A stretch of DNA of 64,000 bases from Dryomyza anilis (GCA_951804985.1 OX638132.1:9405529-9469528); one strand, 5' to 3'; shown: positions 1-12,832, counted from the stretch's first letter. Notes: generated by a model from the letters alone, not told the origin. Numbers and translations are program-made.

Positions 1-99
1 TTACCCCGAGGGAATAAAATATTCCCCAAGTCTTCACGATAAGAGTGATTATATCAGCAATTAAGATAGCAAATTTAATGAAATTTTGGTGAGCGTTAT

Positions 100-612
100 A
101 TTTTACTATTCTAAACGGTCTCCCGGAATGAGGGCGGGAATGGACCACTGGGCGTGGCACCCCCCATAGAAGGTACCTTTTCATATGGTGTATGTCAACA
201 GTTATTATAGTAATATTAAGATATTTCACACCAGAGTAGCAACCACCACAATTTTTTACTCACCACACCGAAATTCACCACATCAAAATTCACCACAGCG
301 AAAATCACCACACTAAAACTCACCACACTAAAATATTTACTAAAACTCACCACACTAAAATTCACTACACTAAAACTCACCACACCAAAATTCACCACAC
401 TAAAACACACCACACTAAAACTTCTACTGGGAAAAATTCTGCGGGTAAGAATTCTGTCGGGGAGAATTCTACCGGGAAGAATTCTACGGGAAAGCCTTCT
501 ACGGGGAAGAACACATTACGGGGAATATATAAATAATAATTATTAATAAAATCACTCCATATCCTTGCATTCACAAAATCTTGGCACGAGTCGTACACGG
601 GTCTAACTAGTT
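100..612. repeat. Minisatellite-bearing interspersed repeat, copy 1 (possibly Helitron-like)
   Basis: A GGGCGTGGCACC segment (about 150-162) is followed by an array of roughly 11-bp units of the type TTCACCACACTAAAA (about 228-420). A second short array of GGGAAGAATTCTAC-like units (about 425-510) comes next. The element ends with a tail containing CTCCATATCCTTGCATTC and an ACGGGTCTAACTAG end followed by T. The same order of modules recurs at 53.3-54.1 kb. A CTAG terminus before T would suit a Helitron, but I see no clear 5' TC end or terminal hairpin, so the class is open. Open frames through the array encode only repetitive VVNF/VVSF peptides and are not genes. Confidence 0.55.
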
Positions 613-926
613 TTAATATATTTACGCAGATTATAAAATTATTACTTTCAAATTTTTAATGTAACCCATTCATAAGTTTAGTATGTACCCTTTCAGTAGA
701 AACGAAAATAACCGCTATACCAGAAAAAAGATTAGAACTACATTTTTCACAAATCACTTATTCTAATTTTTAACACGTACCTACGTATTTGGTTAATTTA
801 AGAAATAACTTCCTAATTACTGTGTCTTATCATTTGGATAAATTGACACCTTATTTGTTTTTCTCACAAATTATACAAACTACTCATTGATAATCTATAC
901 GTGGTATTCTCAGAGCTGAAACAAAT

Positions 927-1186
927 ATATCGTCGTTGTAGAACGAAAAGTCACCAAATACATTTTCAAAATGCCAAATATTCATTTACAAAAATCTTTA
1001 TAAATCTGTCAATTTTTAATCGATGATCTCAAATTTTACCACATGATAAGAAAATATAAATCTATTAGGTGATGTTTCAACTTTAACAATGCAACATTTA
1101 CTTTTCATAATATTAATCAACAAACTCGAAAATTAAGTTTTTCATAAAAATGTACTTGGTGACTTTTCGTTCTACAACGACGATAT
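927..1186. mobile_element. 260-bp MITE, ATATCGTCGTTGTAG family, copy 1
   Basis: The ends are inverted copies beginning ATATCGTCGTTGTAGAACG and ending in its complement, flanked by TA. The interior is AT-rich and non-coding. A near full-length relative lies at 35771-36031 and a truncated one at 18200-18394. Size, terminal inverted repeats and lack of coding capacity make this a miniature inverted-repeat element. Confidence 0.8.
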
Positions 1187-2067
1187 ATAAAACTCATTGT
1201 TGGCCTAACTAACTTATCTGGCAAAAACAAAAGTTATTTGATGATAAGACGTGAAAAACATATGTCATTCATTACAGCGTCGTAACACATTTTTGGTATA
1301 CGTGAGCTGGTGCAGTTATTTTAATCCAGGGATTAAAACTATGACCATAATCGATATGCGCTTTAACACTTATTATTATTATTATTAAAACCGTTTTACA
1401 AACATCGGAAATAAACCAAGGGAACAGGAAATTCCGTATCCGGAACACGACAGATCCTAACGAACTATAAAAAACTGGCTCAAGACCGTCGGTGTATTTT
1501 CGCACGATAATTTTACCAATTGTGTTTTAAAGAATTAGGCATAATAAAAACTAATAAGCATTATACGTTTTTTTTACTTCAAAAATTGTTAATTGTTGAA
1601 ATGCAGTCAAATCGATCGGATCATTTAATAAAATTTTGAAAAATTATAGAGTGTGTTTTACTCAAGGTTGGCAAAGACAGGACTTTTAAAAAATAATATT
1701 TATGGGTTTTTAAAGCTTACCAGTTGGCAATCACAAAAGTACATTAGCTATTAATCAAAAAATTAAAATAAATATTTAATTTGTAGTATAAAATTCGGGT
1801 TATATAAATTATATTCATAATTGATTTATAAACTTAAATAATTCAAATATATGTCAAAATATTTATAGGTCAAAATTTTGTTGATTTAAAATCCATTTTC
1901 AAAATAATACTTAAGGAAAATAATACTGTTTAAAGCCTAATTTTAGTTTAAAATAAACTTAAAACAAACTAAAAAAACATTTTTACATATTTTCGCATGT
2001 TGAAGCAATCAGTTATTTTAATAAAATTATTTGTCAATTCTCATTTTTTTGTCGGTATATAATTGAT

Positions 2068-3088
2068 ATATCGTCACTGTCATGCCAAAGGGGCGAATGT
2101 GCATTTTTAAAAATGTTGGGAAATCAAATTTTAAAGTTTGAAGTGATTTAAAAATTAACAAAATTTAGATTTTTTTCAATTTTATCTGTTATTTTGGTTT
2201 ATTCATGAATTATTACAACGTATATAAAATATCTTTGGATTTGGACAACTTACTGAATTATAAATACGGATTTTGTGAGGCTATATCCTGACCAAAACGC
2301 AAATATTTTTTTTTTTTAAGCTATAACTTTTTATTAGCGCAAAATAAAATAGTGATGTAAAGGAATTAATATTTTGTTTTTAAAGCACCTATCTATTGGC
2401 ATCATTATTTAAAAATATTTTGCCAAACAATAATGCCATTTGTTATTTGCAGGAAAAATGTTTGGCAAACAATTTATAAATAATGATGCCAATCGATAGG
2501 TGCTTTAAAAACATACAATTAATACCTTTAAACTACTATTTTATCTTGCACGAATAAAAGTTAATAGCAAAAAAACGAAAAAATTGGAAAAATTGAAAAT
2601 CTTGTCATGCCAAAAGAGCGAATCTTTTCGTTTTCGCCATAACTTTTTATTGATACGAGATAAAATAGTGGTCTATAGGCATTTATTGTTAGTTTTTAAA
2701 GCACCTATCGATCTGCATCATTATTTAAAAATATTTTTTCCTGCAAATAACAAATGGCAAATTAATGTTTGGCTAACTATTTTTAATTAATGATGCAGAT
2801 CGATGGGTGCTTTGAAAACAAACAATAAATGCCTTTACATCACTATTTTATTTTAAACCAATAAAAAGTTATGGCGAAAAAACGAAAAGATTCGACCCTT
2901 TGGTATGACAAGATTTTCAATTTTTCAAATTCTCCCTTTTGGTTTTGACTTTTGTGGCTAGAAATATCTAACAAAACGTCACGCGATTTTAGCACAGAAT
3001 ACTTGAGGAAAAATACAATCAAAAATGTAAAAAAAACGCAAATGTCAAAAATTTCACATTCGCCCCTTTGGCATGACAGTGACGATAT
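2068..3088. mobile_element. 1-kb foldback element, ATATCGTCACTGTC family, uninterrupted copy
   Basis: The outer inverted repeats begin ATATCGTCACTGTCATGCC and continue through AAAGGGGCGAATGTG. The right end is the exact complement over at least 34 bp. Inside lie two further hairpin-forming blocks. Each has AAAGCACCTATC near its outer ends and a central CCTGCAAATAACAAATGGC-type segment (about 2330-2560 and 2650-2870). No coding capacity is visible; the open frame at 2584-2790 is chance. A second copy spans 25431-27644. Confidence 0.8.
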
Positions 3089-3197
3089 GTAATTCGAAAT
3101 AGTAGCTAAAGTGGACGGTATTTGAGATCCTCTTGATTGAAGTTAATATTTTGCAATTTTTGAGTGCTGAATTGGTTGTACCAAAATGGCGTCTTCA

Positions 3198-3470
3198 GCA
3201 ACCAGGGATGGAATAATTACGGATTTAAAAAAATATTGGATTTTTTGTGATTTTATTGGATATTTTTTTTTGATTTTTTATAAATAACATAATTTCAATA
3301 GGATTTATCGGTTTTTAAAGTTATTCCTTACCCTGCGCTGCCGAGAACTGCTTTATTACCTTTGGTTAAAACATACTTTGCGGAAAAATTCACCGTCTTG
3401 GATCTTGGAAGCAGTTTTCTTCCATATACTGAATTAGTCATATGGGCGAGAAAATGAAAACCACAAATAT
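3198..3470 (-). repeat. Interspersed repeat A, inverted copy
   Basis: This segment is the reverse complement of 12833-13172 and is also related to 36413-36665. All three contain the motif CAAGACGGTGA (here in complement), a stretch matching CACAAAGTATG and a terminal ACCGATAAATCC segment. The class is unknown and no terminal repeats were found. Confidence 0.6.
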
Positions 3471-5625
3471 ATTTCATAAGTTATAATTCGAAAAATGTGG
3501 AGAAAAAAAACTCTCATGCTAGATCACTTTTAAAATTTTGGATTATTTGGCTAAGGAGTTCTTCTAAGATTTTATCCAGCACTGAGGCCCAGAAAATTAT
3601 TTCGATTTAAATAAATCAAACTCTGAAAACTACAAATACATTTTGTACTTTGTAAATCGTATAAAAAAACATAAATAGTACTGAAATAGAACGGAAATCA
3701 ATAATAACAACATAAAACTAAAAAAACTATCGAATTTTATTTTGGACTAGTCGTTATATTTTTCGTCTTCAATCACAGCAATCATAAATTCTAACAACCC
3801 AGTGGTCTACTTAAATAATATATTTTTTAAATCAATGTCAATAACTCGAAATTATATAATTTACTATTTTAAGTGAAATTAAAACCTCAGTCAACAAATC
3901 TCGTACAGAGTATGTTCTCTACATTGCAAGCGATTTGCACCCTCTATGGAACTATTTGCGATATTTGTTACCTATTGAATATTATATTATTTTAAGCCGA
4001 AAATTCCACTTTACAATGGCATGGAAAGCAATGCGTATTATAATCTATTATAGGAAAGTAGTTATTGCTAATGGTTGATGTGATTATGCTGTGTATTTCC
4101 AATGCGTAAAAAAAGCTTTATTTGATTTTAGTTCATTTGCTTTAAAACTATAGACTCGAAGCATAAATAAACAAGTGAATCCTGTAACTACAAACATAAC
4201 CAGTACAGGTTCATCTCGAAAATTATAGCCCAACTGTGGCTCAACTGGATTTGTGTGTGTGTATGTTTTTTTTTGTGTGGACAATAATTTCAAAGGAAAG
4301 TTGTTTGGGCGGAGGCCAATAAACGCTTCAAACTAAACAACAACATAAAAAAAAACTACAAAATAGAAAATTTGCTGTTATGATCAACATCAAACTAGGT
4401 GCACAGCAACAACAAAAGTCGCACGTACAAATAATGACAAAAATACAAATAGATGTTGACGATAAGAGACGGTGCAAATCGGATGTAAGAGCCAACATTG
4501 TTTTACAGCAACAACAAAAACTACATAGACTGATAATGAAAAATGCAGTTAGTGCAAGACAAGATTAGGCGCATGTGCAACGTGCATGTGTTGACAAGAC
4601 AGATAGCCGCAACAGCAAAAGTTCAACTAGCACTGGCAACTGTCAAAGGAAATTCGAAATAAAAAATATAAGATGCAATAGTAATCAATACGAAGTGAAT
4701 GCTTGACGAATGCCAAGAAACGACCATAGTTGCCAACTTTACACTTATTTGTCGGTTGTAAATTATATTATTAACGATCAGTAACGTATTTTCGATTATT
4801 CGATTATTCAGAACATAAAAAACAATAAAAAATAATTTCAATTATTCATAAATATAATAAATATTCAACCATTCAATTGGTTTCAGCGAATTCAATTCGA
4901 TTTAAATTTCGAAATATGGCTAGTAAAAAACTAAAACAGAAATTGTAACGATTTTAAAGGGATTTTTCGATTACTGTTTTAATTCCTAAATTCCACATAT
5001 CGATTTATTTATGAAAATTGCTTAAAATTCAATGTATCGATTTATCGATTATATTATAAGCCAGGATTGCAACCTAAACAAATAAATATCATTTCAAGAC
5101 ATTTCTTGACTGGAGCAATTTCATCCATTCGTCCCACATGACCTAGACAGCAAAATTGTTAGATCTTGATGCGCTTTAGTCCTTTACACTGCAGGGAAGC
5201 AACCAATTGATATTTGCCAAAAATTTTAAATATTGAACAACAAAAAACATCAAAATTGATCAAACAATAAAAAAATTTCAACAAATTTTATGTGGCTCAG
5301 TGTCGTGCAAACAAATTTTCGAAAAAATGTTGATGAGTAATGGTCTAGTTGCAAAAATCGCATGAATTTAAAACTTCAAAATATAAATTGTGACGTTTTC
5401 AAAAATTAATTATTTCGATTGCTCAAAAAATCTCTTGCGCAAAGATATTGACTTCCTGTATAATATTTTTAATACAAATATTGGCAGATCGTATATGACA
5501 CTGTATATTTATGCAGATACGCGGTATACGGCTCATTTGCCACATTAGATGAATATCATTATTAAAATATTTGTATTAATTTATGCCAATGTTGGTCTGA
5601 TTGATCAAAAACCATTGTTTATTAA
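3471..5625. other. AT-rich non-coding stretch
   Basis: I see no exon with supporting splice sites. There is a short GT run near 4250-4280. A Gln-containing 62-codon open frame at 4380-4568 shows no family signal. The rest is low-complexity A/T sequence. Confidence 0.5.
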
Positions 5626-5627
5626 TA

Positions 5628-6110
5628 GGGCTGTGCGATAAATCGTTTTACCGAAAAATCTTATTAATCGCAATCACGATTAATCAATTATTCGATTAAT
5701 CGTATTTTTCAATTATCCAAAAGTACGATTAATCGGTTAATTATAACTTTCAATTAATCAGAATTCAAATAATTTTTATTTGAGAACATAGAAATTTCTG
5801 TCTATAAAAAATATACAAACAAAAATTTTGTTTTTCTTTTAAAAATATTTAATTTAATATACAAATGCCAAATAAGATGCGTAGCAAGTAGAATGTCGTT
5901 ACTTATACTCATTCCAAAAACAATTAATCGTATTTCAATTAATCATATTTCTGATTAACCGATTAATCGTTATTTTGTTTAATCACAAAAGCTGATTAAC
6001 CGATTATCGTATTTTAGGTTAATCAAAAAATACGATTAATTGAATAATTGATTAATCGTGATTGCGATTAATCAGAATTTCCGGTAAAACGATTAATAAT
6101 CGCACAGCCC
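5628..6110. mobile_element. Foldback MITE, GGGCTGTGCG family, 483-bp copy
   Basis: The element starts GGGCTGTGCGATAAATCG and ends CGCACAGCCC, flanked by TA on both sides (5626-5627 and 6111-6112). The interior is dominated by short inverted CGATTAATCG-type units, so most of the element can fold on itself. Related copies are at 7296-7580 and 7642-9484, with a solitary end at 34821-34870. TA flanks suggest mobilisation by a Tc1/mariner-type transposase (inference). Confidence 0.8.
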
Positions 6111-6112
6111 TA

Positions 6113-7293
6113 GTTATTAAAGTTTGAAACTACGACGATATTTTCATAAAAAAGTTTTAATTAAAAATATATTTTTTTTTAAATGTTTTTCACTAAAGTT
6201 GAATTCCTTTCAGTTAGTTTTTCATACTATTTAAAAATAAAAAGTTATAAAATCGCTTTAAAACTAAAACCGTTTATATCGGTTTGGCTATCGGTTTATT
6301 TATGATTCGAATAATTTTTGAATTTTTGAATAAAAGAAATATTACATTTTTCCCATATGTTTGTCAACCATGGTAGTGTTGCTGCTATGTTAAGCTAATG
6401 ATATTTAATTTAATTTATGCAATTTTAACTGATTTTTCTTCCTTTTTATTTGTCTTCTACTGCTTTTCTTTTTTTGTTTTTTTTTTTGTTTTCGATTGCT
6501 TATTATTCTTCTTTGCCTTGACTCTGATCGTTGTTTGTATCGATGATTTTTTTTTATTTATTTTTCTGTTTTGTTAATTTCTGGAATTACATGTTTTGTT
6601 TTATGAAATCAGTCAGACTGTGCAGCGGCAATAACAACTGCAAACAAATTTGGTTGTATGAACAAAAAAAAAAAAACTTCAAATAATTAAAAATAAATAT
6701 TGAACATGTCGCTGCACTCACGTCATCAAATATTATTTTTACATAATCATCATTTAAATAATAAAATGTATTCAATTTTCTTTTTATATTTAATCAGTTG
6801 CCGTTATGTGTGTATTTCCGTTTTTAGATATATTTAGTATTTTAGGTGTACTTAGTGATATTTGTATTCGATATCATTATATAGCAAACCACAATAGTTG
6901 ATTATTTTGTACTGTAGGTAAAAATACGGAAAATGACTCGTTCTGGTATTTGCAACATCTAAAATTATAATTTTATTCATGCTTGTAACATAATAATATG
7001 TTTATCAATTACTTATGTCATTTGTAAGATTTGTTACATTATGAAAGAGTAATGTTATTTACAACTGCATTATATTATTTTTACTATTTAGTCATGCTCT
7101 AATTTTTATGAATTTCTTTCATTTCGCTGATTGATGTGATTTTTTTTCTATCAAGTTTAGTTGCTACTTTGTGCAGTCAATTGAGCTTGACTTGATTTTA
7201 ATACTATCTCTTATTATGTATTATTTATATGTGATATAGATCTTGTTTTAAAGAATTCGATTTAAAGTCGAAACATATTAAAACACAAAAATC
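6113..7293. other. AT-rich non-coding stretch
   Basis: Homopolymer T and A runs and degenerate simple sequence. No exon or repeat family was recognised. Confidence 0.5.
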
Positions 7294-7295
7294 TA

Positions 7296-7580
7296 GGGCT
7301 GTGCGGATTAATTGATTTATCAAACTGTTTGATTAATCAAAACATTCTTATTTGTGAAAATTATGAATTATCTAATTTATACCCTACTGAGTCACGAAAT
7401 ATAAATATACTATTTGATTATTGAACACTTTAAACACTTTGTTATATTTTTTATAATTTTAAAAACAATTTTTTAACTTTAATCAAAATGCAGATTAATT
7501 AATTAATTATAAAGTTGCTGAATCAATTAATCAGGACCCTGATTATTAAAAAAATATTTACATGATTAATTTCACAGCCC
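7296..7580. mobile_element. Short diverged member of the GGGCTGTGCG family
   Basis: It starts GGGCTGTGCGGATTAATTG after a TA and ends with TTCACAGCCC. The interior consists of ATTAATTAATT-type units. It is smaller and more diverged than the copy at 5628-6110. Confidence 0.6.
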
Positions 7581-7641
7581 TTTATAAATCATATATAATT
7601 TGTTAAATATTTTATCACAACTTTTTCTAATATTTTTATTT

Positions 7642-9484
7642 GGGCCCTGCGATTAATCGTTTTACCGGAAAGTCTGATTAATCGTAATCACGAAAATTTT
7701 TGTTTGTACACAGAAATAAAAACCTGTGTTCATATAACAAAAATTTTAATCAATGCAATTATCTTTTAATTGAAACTCAGCCGATGTAACTTTTAATTGT
7801 ATTGAATTCAATATACGTATATATAATGAGTAATGGTTAGTGAAGAAAATTTAACAACTTTTTTTGTTATATTGAAATTAAAGTGGTTATATATATTAAA
7901 TTTATTGAGATTAAATTTATCATTAATTAATTATTTAGTAAAACCAATTAAAAAATGTTTTCATTGTAATCATTTTAATTGGATTAAATAAAGGGTTTTT
8001 CAAATGGGACGCTACAAAGTAGAGCGACATGGACAGCAAACGATGCCATATTTCTTGCCGCTCTTTTGATATTTCTCTTCTGTAAGGTTTGCCATTTCAT
8101 GATTGAAAGATATACGAGCCAACAACGAGTCGAAATTATTAAAATTTACTACCGAAATTCGGAGTCAGTGGCCTCAACGTTCAGAGCGCTACGTTCAATT
8201 TATGGTCGTCATAATCGTCCTAGCAGATCAACAATTGAGCGTCTAGTGGAAAAATTTGAATCCACATGCACAGTACAAAATGTTCCCGTGAGTGAGACAA
8301 AGAAGTGCCCGTAGTGTCGAGAATATTGCTACCGCTGAGGCTTCACTTGAAGAAAGCCCGAATGTGTCTCTCACACGTCGTTCTCAAGCGTTGGGCATCT
8401 CTGTGTCGTCCTTGTGGCGAATTTTGCGAAAAGATCTTGGCCTACATCCTTACAAAATCAAATTGACGCAAGAACTGAAGGCGCTTGACCACCAGAAGCG
8501 TCGTATGTTCGTGAATTGGGCTGAAAAACAATTTGAAAATGATTTGGATTTTCATCGAAAAATCATCTTCAGCGATGTGGCTCATTTCTCGCTGAATGGC
8601 TTCGTCAATAAACAATATATGCGTTATTGGTCAGGCAGCAATCCGCACGAACTCCATGAGTGATCATTGCATCCTGAAAAAATTACGGTTTGGTGCGGTT
8701 TATGGGCCGGCGGCGTCATTGGGCCGTACTTCTTCCGTGATGATCAAGACCGGCACGTTACTGTGAATGGGAATCGCTACCGTTGATACCGATGATATGG
8801 ACTTGGAGGACATGTGGTTCCAACAGGACGGTGCCACAAGCCACACAGCGAATGCCACACAGCGAATGCCACAATCAATTTATTGGAAACCAAGTTTGGA
8901 GAACGTGTTATCTCACGAAATGGTCCAGTCGATTGGCCTCCTCGGTCGTGCGATTTCATGATTATTTCCTGCGGGGCTACGTCAAGTCTATGGTCTATGC
9001 CAACAAGCCAGCGACGATTGATGAACTTCGTACGAATATCACACATGGCGTTGCGAAAATATAAATATTAATAAAAAACACAAGAAAATAGCACACATAC
9101 AGGAGTTGCATTTAAAAAAAATAAATAAATCAAAAGCTACAACCAATAATTGCAAATACAATTAATCATTTAATTGTATTCACGTTATATTAAATTTATT
9201 CCTATTAATATTTTTATTACAAAAATGTGTGAATACAATTTAATAATTAGTAAATACATTCATATTTTTATTGGAATACGTTTTTGTTTTCTATTAATAT
9301 CAATTGTAAATTTATATTTTTGTAGACAGCAATTTCTATATTCTCAAATAAAAATTATCTAAATTCTGATTAATTGAAAGTTATAATTAACCGATTAATC
9401 GTATTTTCGGTTAATTGAAAAATACGATTAATCGATTTGTTGATTAATCGTGATTGCGATTAATCAGAATTTCCGTCACAGCCA
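7642..9484. mobile_element. GGGCTGTGCG-family foldback interrupted by a mariner element
   Basis: The left part (TGCGATTAATCGTTTTACCG at about 7648) and the right part (GATTGCGATTAATCAG at about 9452, then CACAGCC) match the two ends of the family. Between them sits a rosa-type mariner copy (about 7991-9040) together with unrelated AT-rich sequence, so this is a nested insertion. The right terminus has lost the stretch between TTCCG and CACAGCC. Confidence 0.6.
7991..9040 (+). pseudogene. Mariner (rosa/DD41D) transposase relic, copy 1
   Basis: The copy begins AAGGGTTTTTCAAATGGGAC after TA. It encodes a mariner-family transposase start, MERYTSQQRVEIIKIYYRN (from about 8090), with a helix-turn-helix region. 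A 2-base deletion near 8290 shifts the frame. The middle part continues at 8292-8663 with the first catalytic Asp region (IIFSD.AHF) and ends at a premature TGA. A deletion of about 30 bp near 8782 and a 13-bp duplication (CACAGCGAATGC, about 8850-8872) damage the WFQQDGATSHTA segment. The 3' end stops short near 9040, with no right terminal repeat. It is non-functional. Confidence 0.85.
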
Positions 9485-9489
9485 TAATT

Positions 9490-11398
9490 TTTATTTATAT
9501 GTATCAGAAATACTCGTATTTTAAATGTAAAAATATTTTTGATGTTTTGATAGTTTAAATATTTTGTTGTGAGTTTTAATATGAGAAAGTATTCGCTACC
9601 GAGTGGAAATTTAGTTTTTAATTAATTTTTTGTGTCAGTTGTAACATATATGTTTGATAGTATTATTTCTACAATCCTGATTTAAAAAAATATTAATTCT
9701 TTTAAAATGAAAATTCGATGAACCTGTTTTAAAAGCATAAATGCAAAAACAAGTCAATTCAAAGTAATTGCGCAATTTTTAAGGTAGTTTTCTGCATTAG
9801 TTGTTTTTGCTACTTTTGTCTCGTGTGCCGCACGGTTGGTTAGATAAATAGATGGGTGCATTGGTTGACTGACTGTCTGCCTGAATAGATGACTAAAAAC
9901 TGTCTGTTTGTCGTTCGACCGAGTGACTGTCGTTCAGACCATTTGTCTGTCACGCTATATTTAAATGCACGACTGACTGACTAACGCACTTGCTGACTTC
10001 ACTTGCTGAAGTCCGTCTGTCATTCCGCATGAGTAGCTACAACAACAGCAAACGTACCTAGAAAGAACTACTTTATTGAATACAAGCAAATTTAAACTTT
10101 TATAATTCAATTAAGAAGACTTTAGTTTGTAACATTTGACTTGAACTCAAGGAATATCTACGTAGCTCATCCCGTTGTTCCCCTTCTCTGCCCTGCTGTT
10201 TTCGCGAACTGCTGCCAGCTGTGCGTAGTGGTTTCTCGAAGTGACAAATGCGCCAACTAATTTAATTTGCAATATAAAATGTGTTTTCATCGCGTTGCAC
10301 TGCGACCAGTTTATAAAATAGACTTTAAAGTTGTTTTAATAGAAAATAAAAATACTTTTAACAACTTTTCCAACACGTAGTTACTCTAGGTATTTGATTG
10401 TTTACAATCCATAAATAATTTTGCCATGGCATAAACCTAAAAAATCATTGATTATTGTTCTGTACAAAACATGTTTTTGCCATATATGTGCAACACCCCT
10501 CATCAACCTTCAAGGAATTTTATTGAAAATCAATGTTTCGACTAGTTGCGAATTTTTGGTTCAACCACCTTAGTTCAGCACCTTCCCTCCCACACTATGC
10601 TGAATATGTCTATTAAACCGATAGTAAATTGTTCGCAAAAAAATGAAGAAAAAAAATCAAATAAAGTAGGTTACATTTTTGTACCTACTACTATTTTTTC
10701 TGCAGCGTAACTACATTTTATGTGCACAATATGTAGCATTTTGTTTACGTTGATGCAGTCGCTACATGCGATTGTGATGACATTTAAACAGTGCATGGTT
10801 TTTACGTCCAGCAACCAAACACAGTGGTCGTAAAACATATGGTCATTTTTAAAGGCTTTAAGTGATGATGTCAAATAAATTTAATGTACTGGCTATTAAA
10901 ATAAAAATTTTAAAATTTAGTAATACTTAGGGACGTTTTTACAATATCTTGTTAAATTTTAACTACAACTTTCGTATTAAAAAAAATAATAAAATGCTTC
11001 TGAAAAGAGCACAGAAATCAATAAAATAAAAATAAATAAATGGTTAATCTTTAAAATAAAAATAATCATTTGTATGGTGATTTATTATATATGGTGATTT
11101 ATATTTTAATGAAATAAAGTCGAATACTGTGTCAAAATTAAGGCTTTCAATTACGGGATCTGGAAATGTTTGGATCCCGGAGAAAACAGTACCGAAAATC
11201 CCGAAAAAACATCACGGGATTCCAATAAAAATAACGTTCAGATAAAATGTAAACTAATAAAACTTTAAATTTGGAAGCGTTAGCATAGTTTTTTTTTTTA
11301 ATAAACCTTGATGTTAAATGTTTGTTATCATGTGGGACACCTCTGCTATTATTTTTCACAAAGCTGTATTTAAAAACTTTCCTTATTTGTTACATGTA
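9490..11398. other. Intergenic stretch without a recognised gene
   Basis: It contains degenerate TGACTGAC/CTGTCTG simple sequence (about 9840-10020) and a moderately GC-richer patch at about 10150-10260. No exon, promoter or RNA gene can be supported. Confidence 0.45.
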
Positions 11399-11405
11399 AT
11401 ACAAT

Positions 11406-11709
11406 AGCCGCGGTAGCTCAGTGGTTAGTGCGTTGGACTGCTAGCCGAAAAGTCCCCGGTTCAAGATGGACTGGGGCTAACAACATCTTTTCATAGAAAC
11501 ATTTTTCTATACCGCGCTACCTCTCGGCAGTAAATGGCAAACCTACGAGAGGTAAAACATTGCCTATGAAAAGCTTTCACCCGCCGTTCGGATTCGGCAA
11601 TAAACTGTAGGTTCCACCACTTTGAGTACAAATATAACACGCACAGCTCAAAATGGTGAGAGAGCTCGGTCAAAGTTCTTATAGGACTGTAGTGCCAAAC
11701 TATTATATT
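11406..11709 (+). mobile_element. tRNA-derived SINE, copy 1 (plus orientation)
   Basis: The head resembles a tRNA with pol III box A (TAGCTCAGTGGTTAG, from 11414) and a box B-like GGTTCAAGA near 11459. An unrelated body and an ATTATATTA tail follow. The 7-bp sequence ATACAAT flanks it at 11399-11405 and 11710-11716 as a target-site duplication. Box B is mutated relative to the other copies, which read GGTTCAAGCCTGG. Three other full-length copies are in the window. Confidence 0.85.
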
Positions 11710-11716
11710 ATACAAT

Positions 11717-12832
11717 AAATCAGCACTAATCCCTGGATATCTTTATCTAATCTTGAAAAGTCTCGGGATTCCAAAATGCTTCGGGAATGGAATCCCTACC
11801 CAAAATGTTGCACCAGTAGTTATCTTTTAAATGACGCTAATCATATCGTGATACACCCATAAGATTTATACGTCTTACGTGTTTTGAGTAATCTTTTGAA
11901 CACCCCTTATTTGAACGAAGTTTTTTTAACATTTGGTATTATTAATGTGGAACAATCTGTGTATTCAAAAATCCAATATTTTTTTTTGTATTTAAGTCAT
12001 AATTCTGGATTTTTGGTCATAATATTAAATTTTCTCTCATTGTTATTTATGTGAATACCAACGCTCGATTATGTGAATGAACCAATCAATGTAATTAAGT
12101 AATAATGAAATTACTTTTGCTTTCAATGCAATTTAATTGTGCTCAATTCCTTAAATGTTCATGTTAAAGCGTTATAATAAAAACACGTTAACTATGCGTA
12201 GGTTCTCAGACCTACTATGAGTACATTTTATCATGTATAGTATAGGTGTATTTTGGCGTAGGTGTTTTGTGAGTTGCCGTTTCTTTATTGTTGTTAATTC
12301 ATGAACGTAGTACTTTATTTATTATTTACTAATTAGGTAATTGCTTTGACAGCGTTGCCATAGGCACTCGACAAATTGTTGTCAAGGGTCAGGCATTTGC
12401 GCTATGTACATCTGTTCGTTTACCCTATTGCGATGTTTGTTGGGGTAAAATTTAATACGATCAAATAATTTGACCTTTATATTAACTAAGGCACATAAAA
12501 TAGTTTTTGTAGATTCACTAAACTTTTTTTGTCTTTTAGTAGCAAGGGTTTAAATTATTTGTATTGTTTAGATAATAATGTGTGTGTGTTATGGGGTCTT
12601 TTATTATTATTTTTAGAGATTTCTTTTTTGAAAATTTAAGAACTAAATATAAACCACCGAAAAAAAAAATATTTGGACCATTGCAGGATGAAATATCTGG
12701 AGAAGTTGATAATGAAATGATTCATTCTCAGCCAACATAGGACAAATAATTAATTGATATAAATAGCTGAATGTAGTCTCCGAAACTATAGAAATAATTC
12801 AAGCCAATTCTACGCCAATTTTTAATGCGGTA
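11717..12832. other. AT-rich intergenic stretch
   Basis: No gene or repeat family recognised. Confidence 0.45.

Noticed and set aside
216..598. Two open frames on the minus strand (VVNFGVVSF repeats; FFPVEFSPTEF repeats)
   Set aside because: They are direct translations of minisatellite arrays inside a dispersed repeat. The second copy at 53.5-53.9 kb behaves the same way.
4380..4568. Gln-rich 62-codon frame as a small gene
   Set aside because: No splice support, no neighbouring exons and no recognisable motif; CAA/CAG runs are common by chance here.
11406..11480. A tRNA gene (also in complement at 39.2, 47.2 and 60.7 kb)
   Set aside because: Box A and box B are present, but the sequence continues into a shared 300-bp body with a (TTA)n tail and target-site duplications in several copies, so these are SINEs.
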